64,000 nucleotides of DNA from Polydactylus sextarius (taxonomy: Eukaryota; Chordata; Actinopteri; Polynemidae): contig CM028931.1 of NCBI GenBank assembly GCA_016801845.1, forward strand, positions 23,611,802 through 23,675,801. The letters are read 5' to 3'. This document shows positions 50,123 through 61,240 of this stretch, piece by piece (the first letter of the stretch is position 1; every line of letters begins with the position of its first letter). The notes beneath the pieces were generated by a model that searched no databases, had not been told where the DNA came from, and worked only from the letters and a program-made list of their open reading frames with translations. The position numbers and the translations under genes were made by a program.

Positions 50123-52584
50123 ATAAATGGCACGTCAGACGGGATGATTTTTAATTTAATTTAGTGTAAAGATGCTCAGTTTCTGTAATTATTAAAAATA
50201 TATGTAAATTAAAAATGAAATTAAGGTTAAAAAAAATTAATTATTTAAAAAAAAAAACTGAAAATAAAATAAAAAAAAAAAGTGTAAAGTTTAATCAAAA
50301 AATTTGTTTGTTTAAAATATAAAATAAAATTATAGATTTTTTAATTATATTATATTTTACTATAAGAAAATCATATTTGAAATATGGAAGGCGTGGTTAA
50401 ATTGTTTTTTTATTAATAATATTATTATTTTTTTTATTAATTTTTTATAATTTATATGTGATTTAATTGAAATTTTATTTACTTTGAATTAAATTAAAAA
50501 AAGACACAGTGCGCTCACCATGAAAAAACAGATAAATAAAAATAAAACAAACTCGAAATAAATAAATAATGAAATAGATTGTTGCGTACGTTCTATAATG
50601 TTACTTTTTTTTAAAAAAATTTCTGTTTTTTTTCAGCGGAATCGAACCCGCGAGCGACAAAGGCGACGCGGCCGACTCTCGGCCGGCGAAGAACGTCAAG
50701 AAGAGCGACAGGCGCTTCAACAGAGAGATGCCGTTCGTCACCGCGCCCGAGTTCGAATCCATCCCGCAGTGAGTTCACGTCGCCGCCGCCGACGACGGCG
50801 CGGTTGAATTTCCCCCCGTTTGACGTGTGCGTCTGCGTTTTCCCGCTCAGGTACATGAAAGGACGCGTGTCGTACGACCAGCTCAACGCCACGGTGCAAC
50901 ACATCAACGCAGCCGTGGCAGCCAAGTACAAGATCCTCCACCAGCCGCTGAAATCTCTCAACAACCACTCTCGGAAGCTGCACCAGCGGTTTAAAGACCA
51001 GGAGACCAAAGATACTAAAGGTGAAGTGACGACTTTGCAGTTTATGGCATTTGCGTGCAATTCTACGCAAGTTTTCGACCCGTCGCCGCAACTTTTTAAC
51101 GCGTTTTCGACCTTTCACGCAGCCTTTGACCGACTGCCGTAACCTTTACGCAACTTTCTGACCAGTCGGCGCAAATTTTTGACCAACTGTCGCTACTTGT
51201 TTTTTTTAAAAAAAAGAAGAAAAAAAAAAAAAAGTTTGCCGAGTCGCCGCAACTTTTATATAAATTTTTGACAAACCGCTGCAACTTTTTCACACAAATC
51301 GACCGCCGTAACCTTTACACAGCTTTCTGACAAGACACCGCAAATTTTTGACCAACTGTCACAACTTCTTTTTAAATGAGGAAAAAAAAAAAAAAGAATT
51401 TTTGGCCAATCGCTGCAACTTTTTACGTAATTTTCGACAAACCGCTGCAACTTTTTCACAATCTTTAAACAACTGTTGTAAACTTTTACGCAACTTTCTG
51501 ACCAAACACCGCAATTTTTTGACAAACTGTCGCAACTTAAAAAAAACAACAACAAAACAAAAACTAACGCAACTTCTCGGCCAAATTTTTTTTTTTTTTA
51601 AACAAATTTTTGACCAGTCGCTGCAATCTTTAACTAATTGCTGTAACCTTTATGCAACTTTCTGACCAATTGCTGCAACTTTAAAAAAAAAAAAAAGAAA
51701 AGAATTTTTGGTCCATTGCCGCAACTTTTACATAATTTTTGACAAACCGCTGCAACTTTTACAGAATCTTTAACCAATTGCCGTAACCTTTATGCAACTT
51801 TCTGACCTATCACTGCAAATTTTTGACAAACTGTTGCAACTTAAAAAAAAAAAAAACAACAAACACAGCAAACGCGACTTCTCGGGCAAAATTTTTTAAA
51901 ACAAATTTTTGACCAGTTGCTGCAACTTTTATGCAATCTTTAACGAATTGCTGTAACCCTTATGCAACTTTCTGACCTATTGTCTCAACTTTTACATAAA
52001 TTTTTGACAGACTGCTGCAAGTTTTAATGCAACTTTTTTGGAAAACAAATTTTTGACTAATCTTCGCAACTTCTTGCACAATTTTGGACAAATTGCCACA
52101 ACTTTTAACGCAAATTTTTGCCCAAATGTTGCAACTTTCAGGCCAACGGCCGCAACTTTTTTTTAAAACATAGTTTTGACCAATCGCCACAACTTTTAAC
52201 GCAATTCTTGACCCACCCTCGCAACTTTTAAATGCAATTTTCTGACCGACTGGCAACTTTTCAGCTAATTGCCGCAACTTTTACAGAATTTTTGACAAAC
52301 CGCTGCAACTGTTACGCAATATTTGACCAATTGCTGCAACATTTATGCATTTTTTTTGACTGGTTGCCAAACTGAGTAAAGCCGGGTTGAGTCGAGTAGC
52401 GTTCGCCCATGAAATTGTCTCTTTTCCACTTGCAGGTCAGTATTTTGTGGTGGAGGACGACATCCGTGAATTCACTCAGATGAAGGTGGACAAGAGGTTT
52501 CAGGGCATCTTGAACATGCTGCGACACTGTCAACGTCTGAAGGAGCTGAGGGGAGGAGGACTCACACGTTATATCCTGTTGTAA
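48053..52584 (+). CDS. ska1: SKA1, spindle and kinetochore-associated complex subunit 1 (six coding exons)
   Basis: Joined exons 48053-48134, 48231-48346, 49975-50069, 50637-50768, 50851-51020 and 52436-52584 give 744 nt, or 247 residues plus TAA. All introns are GT-AG and phases agree at every junction. The human protein is 255 residues. SKA1 works with SKA2 and SKA3 in the outer-kinetochore Ska complex, which holds chromosomes on spindle microtubules. The N-terminus (begins MSDLEDLSRHVNER) and residues about 1-97 match the helical region that packs with SKA2/SKA3. Residues 98-127 are a low-complexity charged linker. Residues about 128-247 (REMPFV... to GGGLTRYILL) match the microtubule-binding winged helix. 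The basic residues equivalent to human R155, R236 and R245 are kept as R147 (MKGR), R228 (LRHC) and R237 (LRGGG). The start is the first in-frame ATG, and it aligns with the family start. Identity is from recognised family similarity, not a search. Confidence 0.96.
48231..48346 (+). CDS. ska1: ska1 coding exon 2
   Basis: The acceptor is ACGTTTAG and the donor AAG|GTAAAA. It encodes residues 28-66, a heptad-rich, Leu/Gln/Glu-rich helix of the SKA1-SKA2-SKA3 bundle, and ends in phase 0. Confidence 0.93.
48358..48393 (+). repeat. (TA)n microsatellite at the start of ska1 intron 2
   Basis: About 18 TA repeats starting 12 bp after the exon 2 donor. A similar (TA)n follows the exon 3 donor at 50077-50119. 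Confidence 0.92.
48466..49835. repeat. Inverted-repeat element cluster inside ska1 intron 2
   Basis: At least three forward copies (near 48480, 48800, 49163) and two reverse copies (near 49590, 49755) of a motif containing AATGAAAGTAAATGGGGCAG occur here. Each is associated with AACCACTAATAAAGCTCAA and TCATGCTACTGCTGAAGTGA. The same family is at 885-2080 and 52775-53330. Fragments of the ~145-bp GCTAAC satellite seen upstream are embedded near 48935-49000 and 49470-49545. No coding capacity is visible. Confidence 0.85.
49975..50069 (+). CDS. ska1: ska1 coding exon 3
   Basis: The acceptor is TTTTTTTTCCAG and the donor GAA|GTAAGA, leaving two bases of codon 98. It covers residues 67-97 and includes the family motif MKDNVPPHMP (human HLKENVPSHLP), which ends the helical domain. 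Confidence 0.93.
50077..50630. repeat. (TA)n and AT-rich sequence filling ska1 intron 3
   Basis: (TA)n at 50077-50119 starts 8 bp after the exon 3 end. The rest of the 567-bp intron is mostly A and T until the acceptor. Confidence 0.85.
50637..50768 (+). CDS. ska1: ska1 coding exon 4
   Basis: The acceptor is TTTTTTTCAG and the donor CA|GTGAGT. It encodes residues 98-142: a charged linker rich in Asp, Lys and Arg, then REMPFVTAPEFESIPQ, the first strand and helix entry of the microtubule-binding domain. It is much more GC-rich than the flanking introns. Confidence 0.93.
50851..51020 (+). CDS. ska1: ska1 coding exon 5
   Basis: The acceptor is TCCCGCTCAG and the donor AAAG|GTGAAG. It encodes residues 143-198 with the conserved YMKGRVSY and KYKILHQPLKSLN stretches and the end ETKDTK. 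Intron 4 is only 82 bp. Confidence 0.94.
51030..52385 (+). repeat. Degenerate minisatellite filling ska1 intron 5
   Basis: Nearly the whole 1.4-kb intron is a degenerate repeat of a ~30-35-bp theme built from GCTGCAACTTTT, TTTGACCAAT and ACGCAACTTTCTGACC, with scattered poly-A interruptions. The pattern starts within about 30 bp of the donor and stops near the acceptor. Open frames across it on either strand are by-products of the repeat. Confidence 0.85.
52436..52584 (+). CDS. ska1: ska1 coding exon 6 (terminal)
   Basis: The acceptor is CCACTTGCAG. It completes Gly199 and runs to TAA at 52582-52584. It encodes QYFVVEDDIREFT and the C-terminal RHCQRLKELRGGGLTRY block of the winged helix, closely matching the human C-terminus. 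Confidence 0.94.
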
Positions 52585-52654
52585 ACTAACGTTTCACTCG
52601 TATACGTCTTCTATCTCACCGCTAGCTGTAAATATGTTCATGTTTTATGGTGTA

Positions 52655-52660
52655 AATAAA
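52655..52660 (+). terminator. ska1 polyadenylation signal
   Basis: A canonical AATAAA lies 71 nt after the stop codon, with a TG/T-rich stretch after it. No alternative signal lies between the stop and this site. Confidence 0.75.
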
Positions 52661-52774
52661 TGTCGACGTCCTGTTTTCACACAGAACAGTAGAGAACCTT
52701 GTTGATGTTTTTCCAATTCCTAAGTAGATTGTATGAAGCAATAGTGAGTTAGACCGTCTTTTGTGTTGAAACCA

Positions 52775-53330
52775 AAAAGTTAACAATGAAAGTGAATGGG
52801 GCAGCCAGCCAAACGAATCTATATTGTAATTTTTTAACCACTAATGAAGCTCAAACTATCACTTCTCTTCAGTAGAAGTATGAATAGGGTCCCTACACAT
52901 AAACTGAAGTACTGAGAGTTTATTAAAGAATTTCTTTAAAAGACTTACCCAATGTCTTGTTTGCTTGTTAACAACTGGTGGTGAAGGGTGCTTACTACAC
53001 AGTTACTAAGTTATCAGTACTTCAGTTTATGTGTAGGGACCCTGTTCATGCTACTGTTGAAGTGAAGTGATATTTGAGCTTTATTAGTGGTTAAAAAATG
53101 ATGGTTTAGACACATTTGGCTGGCTGCCCCATTCACTTTCATTGGCAGTGTCTTGTTCTTTTAATAATGGGTGGCGAAGGGTGTTCCAGATCAGCAGATT
53201 CGTCATTTTCCTGAACAACCGGCCGATAGTGGTTAGTTAGTGGTTAAAAAAAACAACAATTTAGATATCTTTGGCTGGCTGCCCCATTTACTTTCATTGT
53301 TGGCTATTTGGCTGTGAAAACAAAAGATGG
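52775..53330. repeat. Inverted-repeat element, ska1 3' flank copy
   Basis: One forward terminus (near 52780) and two reverse termini (near 53110 and 53270) of the family found at 885-2080 and 48466-49835. The left and right arms carry TAGGGTCCCTACACATAAAC and its complement, giving a hairpin-like arrangement just after the ska1 polyadenylation site. Confidence 0.82.
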
Positions 53331-54645
53331 TCGAACTCTATGTTATTTCAAATTACTCCGGAAGCATCGCTTTAAACAACGAAATACATTCAAAAGGTGT
53401 AGCTATGTAGCTTCGACGGTACTGCGCTTCCTCGACGTTAGCTAGTAGTCTAGCTAACGTCTGCCAACGGCAGACTTTTTATTTGTTTGTTTTATTGTAA
53501 ACTACAAGTATATAGTTTGATATATTGTTTTTTTTTTTTTTTTTTTTTAAAGGATTTCTGAATGTTTTATCAATTAAATCGATTTAACACGCTATCGACC
53601 GACATTTGAGCCATTTGAGCGAGGTGCACTTCCGCTCTTCCGCCACCAGGTGTCACACTTTCCTATAGTGAGCTAACGAGGAGCGAACATAAACAATGTA
53701 ATAAATTCTAAACAATAAAGCTGTTGCATTTGTAAACAAGTGTTAAACCGTTTTGGGTATTTTTTTTTTTTTTTTTTTTTTGCTGTTGAGATCCGCACTT
53801 TCGCCACCACTTATTTTTTTTAAATTAATTTAAAAAAAAAAAAAAAATGAATGTGAGTGGCCTGTGGTCGTCAACTGTTCAGACATCTTGCAAAAAAAAA
53901 AAAAAAGTCATGAGAAAAATATCCCGCACGGATCCTTTAAAGTTGGGAAAATTCGACAGGATAAAACTGAAAGTTCGTTGTCCTTCAAAATAAAGGCGAA
54001 ACTTTTTTTTTTTTTTGGTTTATCTTTAAGAGACTTGGGTTAAATTTCGTTCATTATTTCCGTTTTATTAGCTGTTATACGAAAGTATATTCATTTTTTA
54101 AAATTTTCTTATATAAGTTTGGAAGCGTGGGAATGAGTTCGCCATTGAGCGGAAGTTTATTTTGAAAGGTTTCGGATCCGAGCGTCGTCGTTGTTTTTTA
54201 CTTGATGTTAAAAAAAAAAAAAAAACTCAGCATGGAGCCAGAATCCTCCCTGCTAGCGTCCAACTGCTAAAACAGTTTGTACGCGACCGAAAAAAAACAA
54301 AACAAAAAAACCCAAATGATCCGATTTGTCATAATGTCGCCTCGCGTGGAAGGACACGAGGCGTAGAGACACTTTGAGACCAGAGAGAGACGATCAGACT
54401 TGTAATTAACAAGGTAAGAAGAAGCGCTGCTGCATTCAACAAGCTCATGTGCACACACACACGCACACGTACAGTTTTTCTTCTGTTTTCTCATTCCTCT
54501 GTTTTGTGGTTTATGCAAATTTGTGCAGCTGCAGTTTGAACCAACGAACCAAAAAAAAACAGATTGACACAAACGCAAAAAAACTCACGTTCACATACAT
54601 GTTATGAGTCTCAGCTGTTTGTTTTTTTTAATGGATACTTTGTTT
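53331..54645. other. Non-coding with homopolymer runs
   Basis: Poly-T at 53528-53548 and 53761-53781, poly-A at 53832-53846 and 54211-54225. A CTCF-like CCACCAGGTGTCAC sits at 53643-53656. No gene recognised. Confidence 0.45.
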
Positions 54646-54649
54646 TAAG

Positions 54650-55300
54650 TGCAACCCGGGTCATTTTGTCGCCTTTTTTTATTTTTTTTTTATTTTAGTT
54701 TTATTTTTATTTTTTTTGGACTTGAACATGTCAACAGATGAACAGCTCTAACTTGTACTTGGAGTGAGTGAGGTAAGAGGAGTTTGTGTTATTTCGTAGC
54801 TGACATTTTCCCAAAAATCCATCTTTTAGGTGACGAGAAAACTGATTTTTTCTACAAAGAATGAACATTTAATTGAACATATACAGAAAGATACATCCTT
54901 ACACATTGATACAATGGTAAGAAATGCTGATTTTGTTTGGACCGGTCCACTTCCTGGCTTTGATCGGGTCTAACTTGCTTTTAAGTGTACTCGGGTCATT
55001 GTGTCGCCTATTTCTTGGACTAACATGTCATGATTGAATGGTTCTAACTTGAACTTGGAGTGAGCGAGGTAAGAGGAGTTTGTGTTATTTCATAGCTGAG
55101 ACTTGTTGCCGAATGTCGTCCGATTTTCCAAAAAAAAAAAAAATCCATCTTTGAGGTGACGAGATTTTTCACAAAGAATTAGCATTTAATTGAAAATACG
55201 CGGGAAGATGATGGTAAGAAATGGAAAGTAAGTTTTGTTTTCTCCTTTGATTCGAACCGCTTTGGCACCGTCTACTTCCTGGCTTTGATCGGGTCTAACT
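54650..55300 (+). repeat. Direct tandem duplication, ~300-325-bp unit
   Basis: AGGTAAGAGGAGTTTGTGTT recurs at 54771 and 55067, and TTCCTGGCTTTGATCGGGTC at 54951 and 55276. The units differ by small insertions, including a poly-A at 55132-55143. Confidence 0.85.
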
Positions 55301-55304
55301 TGTT

Positions 55305-55660
55305 TGATTTGCCCCCGAAACAAAGACTGTTTCCGTAGCGGGGCATCTGGGGCAGGAAAGCGCCGTCCGATTGGTCAAATACATTCAATATACTGTTTAC
55401 TGCAGTTTGACTCACCCCTACTCCTTTACTTACCCCTACAACCTTCACTTACCCCAACCCCCTTTACTTACCCCTACCTCTTCACTTACCCCTACCCCTT
55501 GTCCCTTAAAACAAAGTGTTGAGGGGTGAAAACTTTCCTCTACTTCACCGTCACACGTCATCAGAAAGTCATCGCTAGTTGCTACGTTAAAGACGACGCG
55601 ACGAGTTTCCACGACGACCGGATGGCAACGGTGATGATACTGCTGATGAAAAGGAATTAC
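55305..55660 (+). mobile_element. Partial copy of the CCCATTTCT-ended transposon with (TTACCCCTACCCC)n
   Basis: Repeated CACTTACCCCTACCCCT at 55420-55500, then CCCTTAAAACAAAGTGTTGAG and GACGACGCGACGAGTTTCCA. It lacks both termini. Confidence 0.75.
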
Positions 55661-56040
55661 TGGACACCGCCTCCGCTCATGACTCTTCCATACACAAATC
55701 ATACTCTAGTTTGTTTGTGTCTTTGGCAGGAAGCAACTGAGGAAAGCTTCCTAATACTGAAACTCAACAACTGCTACTGGGAAGACTGTGTCAACAGTTT
55801 TGTCGGAACATGTAGTAGCTTTTGAACGTTGTGACCAAGAAATGACGAGTTCACTGAGACACTGATACTTCAGCTCAGCTCAGACATCAAACGTTTTGTA
55901 GCTGGCGTCGCTGACAGCAACATCAGGCGACTACACATGAATCGGTTGCACCCAAGTTTAGAATATTTGATTCTGTTAGTCAACAGTACAATGTCTGTAA
56001 TGAGAAGGGTTTTATACAGAACCAACCAACCAGCCGAAGA
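55661..56040. other. Non-coding, no gene recognised
   Basis: Unique sequence leading into the AACC-rich repeat. Nothing coding supported. Confidence 0.4.
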
Positions 56041-56625
56041 ACTGACCAAGCAACCATCCACACAAACAAATAACTAACTAACCAACCGAGCAAACAAACA
56101 AACAATTAACTAAACAACTAACAACTGACTAACCACTGAACTAATCAACCAAACAAACAAACAATTCACTAACCAACTAACCACTGAACCAAACAAACAA
56201 TTAACTAACCAACTAACCAAACAAACAATTAACCAACCAACTAACCACTGAACCAAACAAAACAATCAACCAACCAACTAACCACTGAACCAATCAAACA
56301 AGCAATTAACTAAACAACTAACCAACCAACTAACCTCTGAACCAACCAACCAAACAAACAAACAATTAACTAACAAAATAAACAACTAACCACCAAAACA
56401 ACAAACCAACCAACCAATCAACCAACCATCCAAACAAACAACCAACTAACAAAACAAACAAAAAACAACTAACTAAGCCAACAACCAACCATCCATCCAA
56501 ACAACTAACCAACTAACCACTGAACTACACAACCAATTAACCAAACAAACTAACCAACCATCCAAATAAACAAACAACTAACCACAGAACCAAAGAACCA
56601 ACTAACCAACCAACCGTAGATGGAT
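56040..56625 (+). repeat. Degenerate AACCAACTAACCACTGAACC minisatellite
   Basis: Nearly 600 bp of AACCAAC, AAACAAAC, AATTAACT and CACTGAACC elements in irregular order, a strand-asymmetric A/C-rich tract with almost no G. Confidence 0.9.
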
Positions 56626-57444
56626 CCAACACTGATGTTTCTACACTCGTGGTTAAACCAGCTGTAGGAAATGGTGGAAAAATCCATACAAACGAATTGA
56701 TTCAAAAACCACAGATGTCAGTTTTTACATTATTGATGTTCCAGTGAATTTTTACACCGAATGACTCAACTCAACCGCAGATTGCTACTTTGGGGAAACT
56801 TTTGGTGATTTGGAGACTTCTTCTAAAAAACTTTGCACTTTATCCGTATCAGTCTCGTAGAGGTAAGCATCCTAAAAAAGTTACTCGAGTAGGGGGTTTC
56901 ATTGGAAGACTGGATCACACCCCTACGGCTGTGGAATGGGAATCACCGAGCAGCACTGAAGAGAGAACACATGCTCGAGATATTTCATGTTACAGCACAG
57001 CTGTAACGTGTAACTGAGTGTTGAGTGTTGTCACGCCGGTCTGTCAGGGAGAAGATTGCGCCGAGCGGAGCGTGAACGGTTAAAAGAATGCGTTTCCTTG
57101 ACCATTGCGCTATAAATAGGCTGCAAATTCAATAAACAGACAGACAAGTCCTAGTAAATCTGCTGTCACTCCAGCATCCAGCGTAGGACGCGGCTAATGC
57201 TAATGCTAACGCTAATCTCTGTTGATTTCCAGTCACTCGCTCGTGCTTTATTTCAATTTATTGATTCAACTTTATGTGTTTACTTCTTGCGCGTTCAAGT
57301 TTAGTACCAAGTGACGGTATGTAAACAGTTCTGTTGGTGTCATTGAAGGGTTGTAGTTTGGCATCCGGCCCAAGATACCTCACTGAAGTAAGTATTAGGT
57401 TGTGACTCATCTCCGTGGGAACCAGAGAACCTAACCTGAGCCTA
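56626..57444. other. Non-coding, no gene recognised
   Basis: Unique sequence. An open frame at 56790-57017 has no recognised family. Confidence 0.4.
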
Positions 57445-58207
57445 AGGGACAATCCCATTTCTGTTTTTAACACCTACCCCTTCACTTACTCCCACCCCTT
57501 TACTTACCCCCTACCCCTTGACTTACCCGTATCCCTTCACTTGCTCCTATGATGGTGATGATACTGATGATGAAAAGGAATCATTTTAACACTTATCCCT
57601 TCACCTACCCCAACCCCTTTCACTTACCCCTACCCCTTCTCTTACCCCTACCCCTTTACTTACTCCTACCCCATCACTTACCCCTTCACTTACCCCTACC
57701 CCTTCACTTACTCCTACCCCTTCTCTTACCCCAACCCCTACACCCCAAGTGTTGGGGTGTAGGGGTGAAAACGTTCCCTCACGAAATGAGACACCTCGCC
57801 AGTGGCTACGTGGAGACGACGCGACGGGTCTCCATGACGACCGGGTGGCAACAAACAAACAAAGATGGCATCTCGTTTGTGCCGATCAGATGAATGGGAA
57901 ACGTTAGCAAAGTGGCAACTAGCGATTGCTAAGCTAACGTTAACGAACGCTAAAGGTTAGCGGTAAGCGATAATGTAGCTTAATGAGTTAAATGTATTGA
58001 CGAGTTCATTAATTAAATGTCTAACTTTTTTGACAACTGCATCCGTGTCCTAGTGCATGCTGGGAAATTTCTCGTACCCCTCCTTTGTTTGTAGTAGCTT
58101 CGTTTGGAGGGTCGTGTGGCCCCTCCCCCCTCATCCAGAAGAGAATCGTGACACCCCAACCCTCACGTAAACGTTTAAAAAAGAGGGGTTAGAAATGGGA
58201 TTGACCT
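57445..58207 (+). mobile_element. Near full-length non-autonomous DNA transposon, AGGGMCAATCCCATTTCT termini
   Basis: The left end is AGGGACAATCCCATTTCT. The right end AGAAATGGGATTGACCT is its inverted repeat with minor changes. After the left end, (ACCCCTTCACTT)n repeats extend to about 57750. Then come GAAAACGTTCCCTCACG, AAACAAAGATGGCATCTCG, a GCTAAGCTAACGTTAACG block, and GTGCATGCTGGGAAATTTCT. No transposase. It is the best reference for the copies at 31415, 32455, 35510, 55305 and 63055. The target duplication is not clear. Confidence 0.8.
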
Positions 58208-61200
58208 CTGACCTCCGATAAACCATGAAAGTTTCAGTTGGATCATATTTGTTTTGTTTTGCGTGCGGTCATCGCCGATGCTCTAATACTGCCGTTCGCT
58301 ATGGCAACAGATAGCCTAAATAAAGAGTAGGTCTTCCATTTGAATCCAGCGGAGACAAAAATACCCAAGTGTGTCATTTTGTATTTATATTTGTGATAAA
58401 CACGGCAGCAGTGACTTCGCACTACTTTGACTAATATGTTAGAACGTCTATAACTCGTCTATAACTCGTCTATACCATCTATACTTATATTCAGTCCAGT
58501 CTACGTCATTGTCAGTGTGATCATTCATCAAATGATGATTCATAGTTCAAGTCTTATGTGTCTAAAGATTAAGTGAATAGCTTTTATTCCGAAGTGAGGA
58601 AGTGGTCACAATGTCTCTTTACTAACTGACCTAAATGAACCTGGTTCACAGAGAAAGAAGAAAACTATTCAAGTCTCACTTTTGTGAAACGGGAACCCTA
58701 AGGTGTCAGAGTAGGCTAACTTTTTTTTTTTTTTTTTTTTCATTAAATCCACTTTCTGGAACAAGGCCCGTGTGAATTACAGGAATAGCAAAGTCAAGCG
58801 AACTCGAGACGTCAGTAATATTATCTCGCCAACCTTACCGGGCAGACGATCAACCGTCTGCAGTCTACTTGGCGCTTTGGCAAGCCACTTGGAAGGCTTT
58901 GTTCTGAAAAAAAAAAACTTTATTATGTTTGATAAGTGGCCTTGAATGAACACGTGTCTGCGAACGCACGCGTCAAAGACAAATTGTGTTGAGAGCAGTT
59001 CAAACAATAGATGGATATAACTCCTCGGTGATCGTCAAGGTTTAGGTCCGTTTCCACTGGAGTCGAACCATCGCTGAGTTTGACAGATGGTTGTTTCTTC
59101 GGTCTATAAACTTTGTGTCACTGCTCTACTGGTTTCTTTTAAGTGTTTACCAGAAGTTTGTACTGTGTGACGAATTCTTTGCAGTTGTCGTCATTAAGTC
59201 TCTTGATTGTTGACACATATTGATTTTTTTTTTTTTTTTGCTTCTCTCGAGGCTCAATTTTATCTCCTACATTTTGAACGGTCACTTCTTCACTCTTGAT
59301 AGTTACTGTTATGGTGGTGGAACTAAATTTTTATACTTGGGCCAAGATTATTTCAGGCGGTCCACAGACTCTGACTTCAATCAGAGTCGAGAGATAAGTT
59401 TTGATCATCTGGGGTGGTACCTGGGGTGTCCAATCAGATTTCAGAGGGGTCCAGAGGTTTCGCCCCTGGTTACAGGCAGCTGATTTTAAACCTTCAGATC
59501 GAGAACCCCTTTGAAACCCAGTGTCCAGTAACTATAAACATCTTTCCTTTTTTAGATGGTTTTCCCCAGATTTCAACTGGATGCGTATCAGTTGTGGAAC
59601 ATCTCCGATCGCTGGATGCGTTTGCGCTACTGGCGTGGTGTATTTTATTTTGAAAGTGAAGCAGATGTTTTATTGTGTTTCTGTGCCTGACTTCCTGTCC
59701 CACACGATCTGCTGTGTGCCGAATTGTTGCTCCATGGTCCGGCGTCCGGAAAAAATAGAAGGTTTGCGGATCGGGTGCGGCGGACGCCGGAACTCCAAAT
59801 CTGGAACGCAGCGCATTCGCTACCGTTGACTAGAATGAAAACGTATCAGCTCCGCTGACATTTTGGGGCGCAGATGCAATGCACACAAGCGTTTAATGTA
59901 AATCGGGGGTTTGTCTACAAGTCGTCCTCACCTGATTCCTGCTGATATTTAATAGCAAGTACCCCGTATCCTGTTTTTATGTTGTTTGAGATTTCGATCT
60001 TATTTTGGTGTTGAATCAGACTTTGTGAGCGAAGCATTCTCAAAGGGGGAAACGTGATGGAATTCCTCACTTATGACACAGTCGAGTCACTCATTATATT
60101 CATTGTACTAAGGTCACTTGTAATTGTGTGAAAGACCAAAAGCGTCTTGACCGACATTGTTGTCTACGCGACGAAAATATAACAACATCAGATAAAGTGG
60201 CCTGGTCTTTGAGTCTCTACTTTGACTCAAACTTTTCGCAAATGCTCCGAATTAAAAAGTCCACGAAACAATCGTTAACTCTTCCCGTTATTCCGACACA
60301 AATTGGCATCACAAGATTTTAATGTTGGACAGACCATAATGTATCTATGGTGGATTCTCAGTCCAACTCTTTGTCCTGTTGACATATTATTTGATTCCAT
60401 AATTCAGAGTTTCAGAAATGGCTCATTCATTGACATTTCCCACTGTCAAGACTTCAAGGCACCAAGAAAACAGAGGTAGCTGGTCATATCTGTGACAGTT
60501 GGTCAATAGAGTTGGGTAAAAACTATGTTTATTGTGTCGCTGTGTGTTTGGGTCGAAAGGCAGCAGAGCACAAAGAGCACTCACACTCAACAAAACAGAT
60601 CTTCTTATCTGATCGCGGCTCTGTAGCACAGTAAGATTGTACAGTTTGCAGCGAGCCGTGCTGGTTTACTCGCTCTCTGACTCCAGGTGAACAACTTCTT
60701 CCTGTTTCCATCCTGAGTGTTAGAACCTAACCGGTGATATCACCTGATTTACGGCGTGATTTCGCCTTAATATTCTCAGGAACAGTGAATGTTTTACATC
60801 AGAGGGTGAATTTTCTGACCCTTTGACACCAAGTGTGAATCAAAGAATAGGATTTTTTTTCTCGCAGGAACGCTAAAACCCTGAGAACACTGGCTGTCGA
60901 GCCTTTATTTATAGCCCCATCTTGTTATCTTGCATCTCTCCAGCTCTTTAAAAGGCAAAACTACACACAGACTGAGATTACACTCGACCTGATTCCTCCT
61001 TGCCGGGCTCTTCGTATGTCTTTCTCACTGTCACCATTGTTTGAGCAGTCAGCTGTGGTATGCGGGGGCTAATCGCCGTCGCATGTTTTACTGTTGAGTC
61101 ATGCTCACATCCTTCACTTCGCTGCCATCGCATCAATGTGGCGTATTTCCTTGCAGCGTCTTCTTGGTTATCTTGAGCGTTAAAGCTTTAATGCATGGGA

Positions 61201-61240
61201 CGGTTTAGTTTCCATTAGTGCGTGTTATCTGAGGGTGGCT
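58208..61240. other. Mostly unique non-coding sequence
   Basis: Poly-T at 58720-58740 and 59222-59239. No exon recognised on either strand, and short open frames here show no family similarity. Confidence 0.45.

Noticed and set aside
50598..51118. Long frames on both strands around 50.6-51.1 kb
   Set aside because: They are shadow frames of ska1 exons 4 and 5 in GC-rich coding DNA. The spliced + strand frame is the one that matches SKA1.
57481..57760. ACCCCT repeats as interstitial telomeric sequence
   Set aside because: The repeats are ACCCCTTCACTT-like, not TTAGGG/CCCTAA, and they lie inside a defined transposon family.
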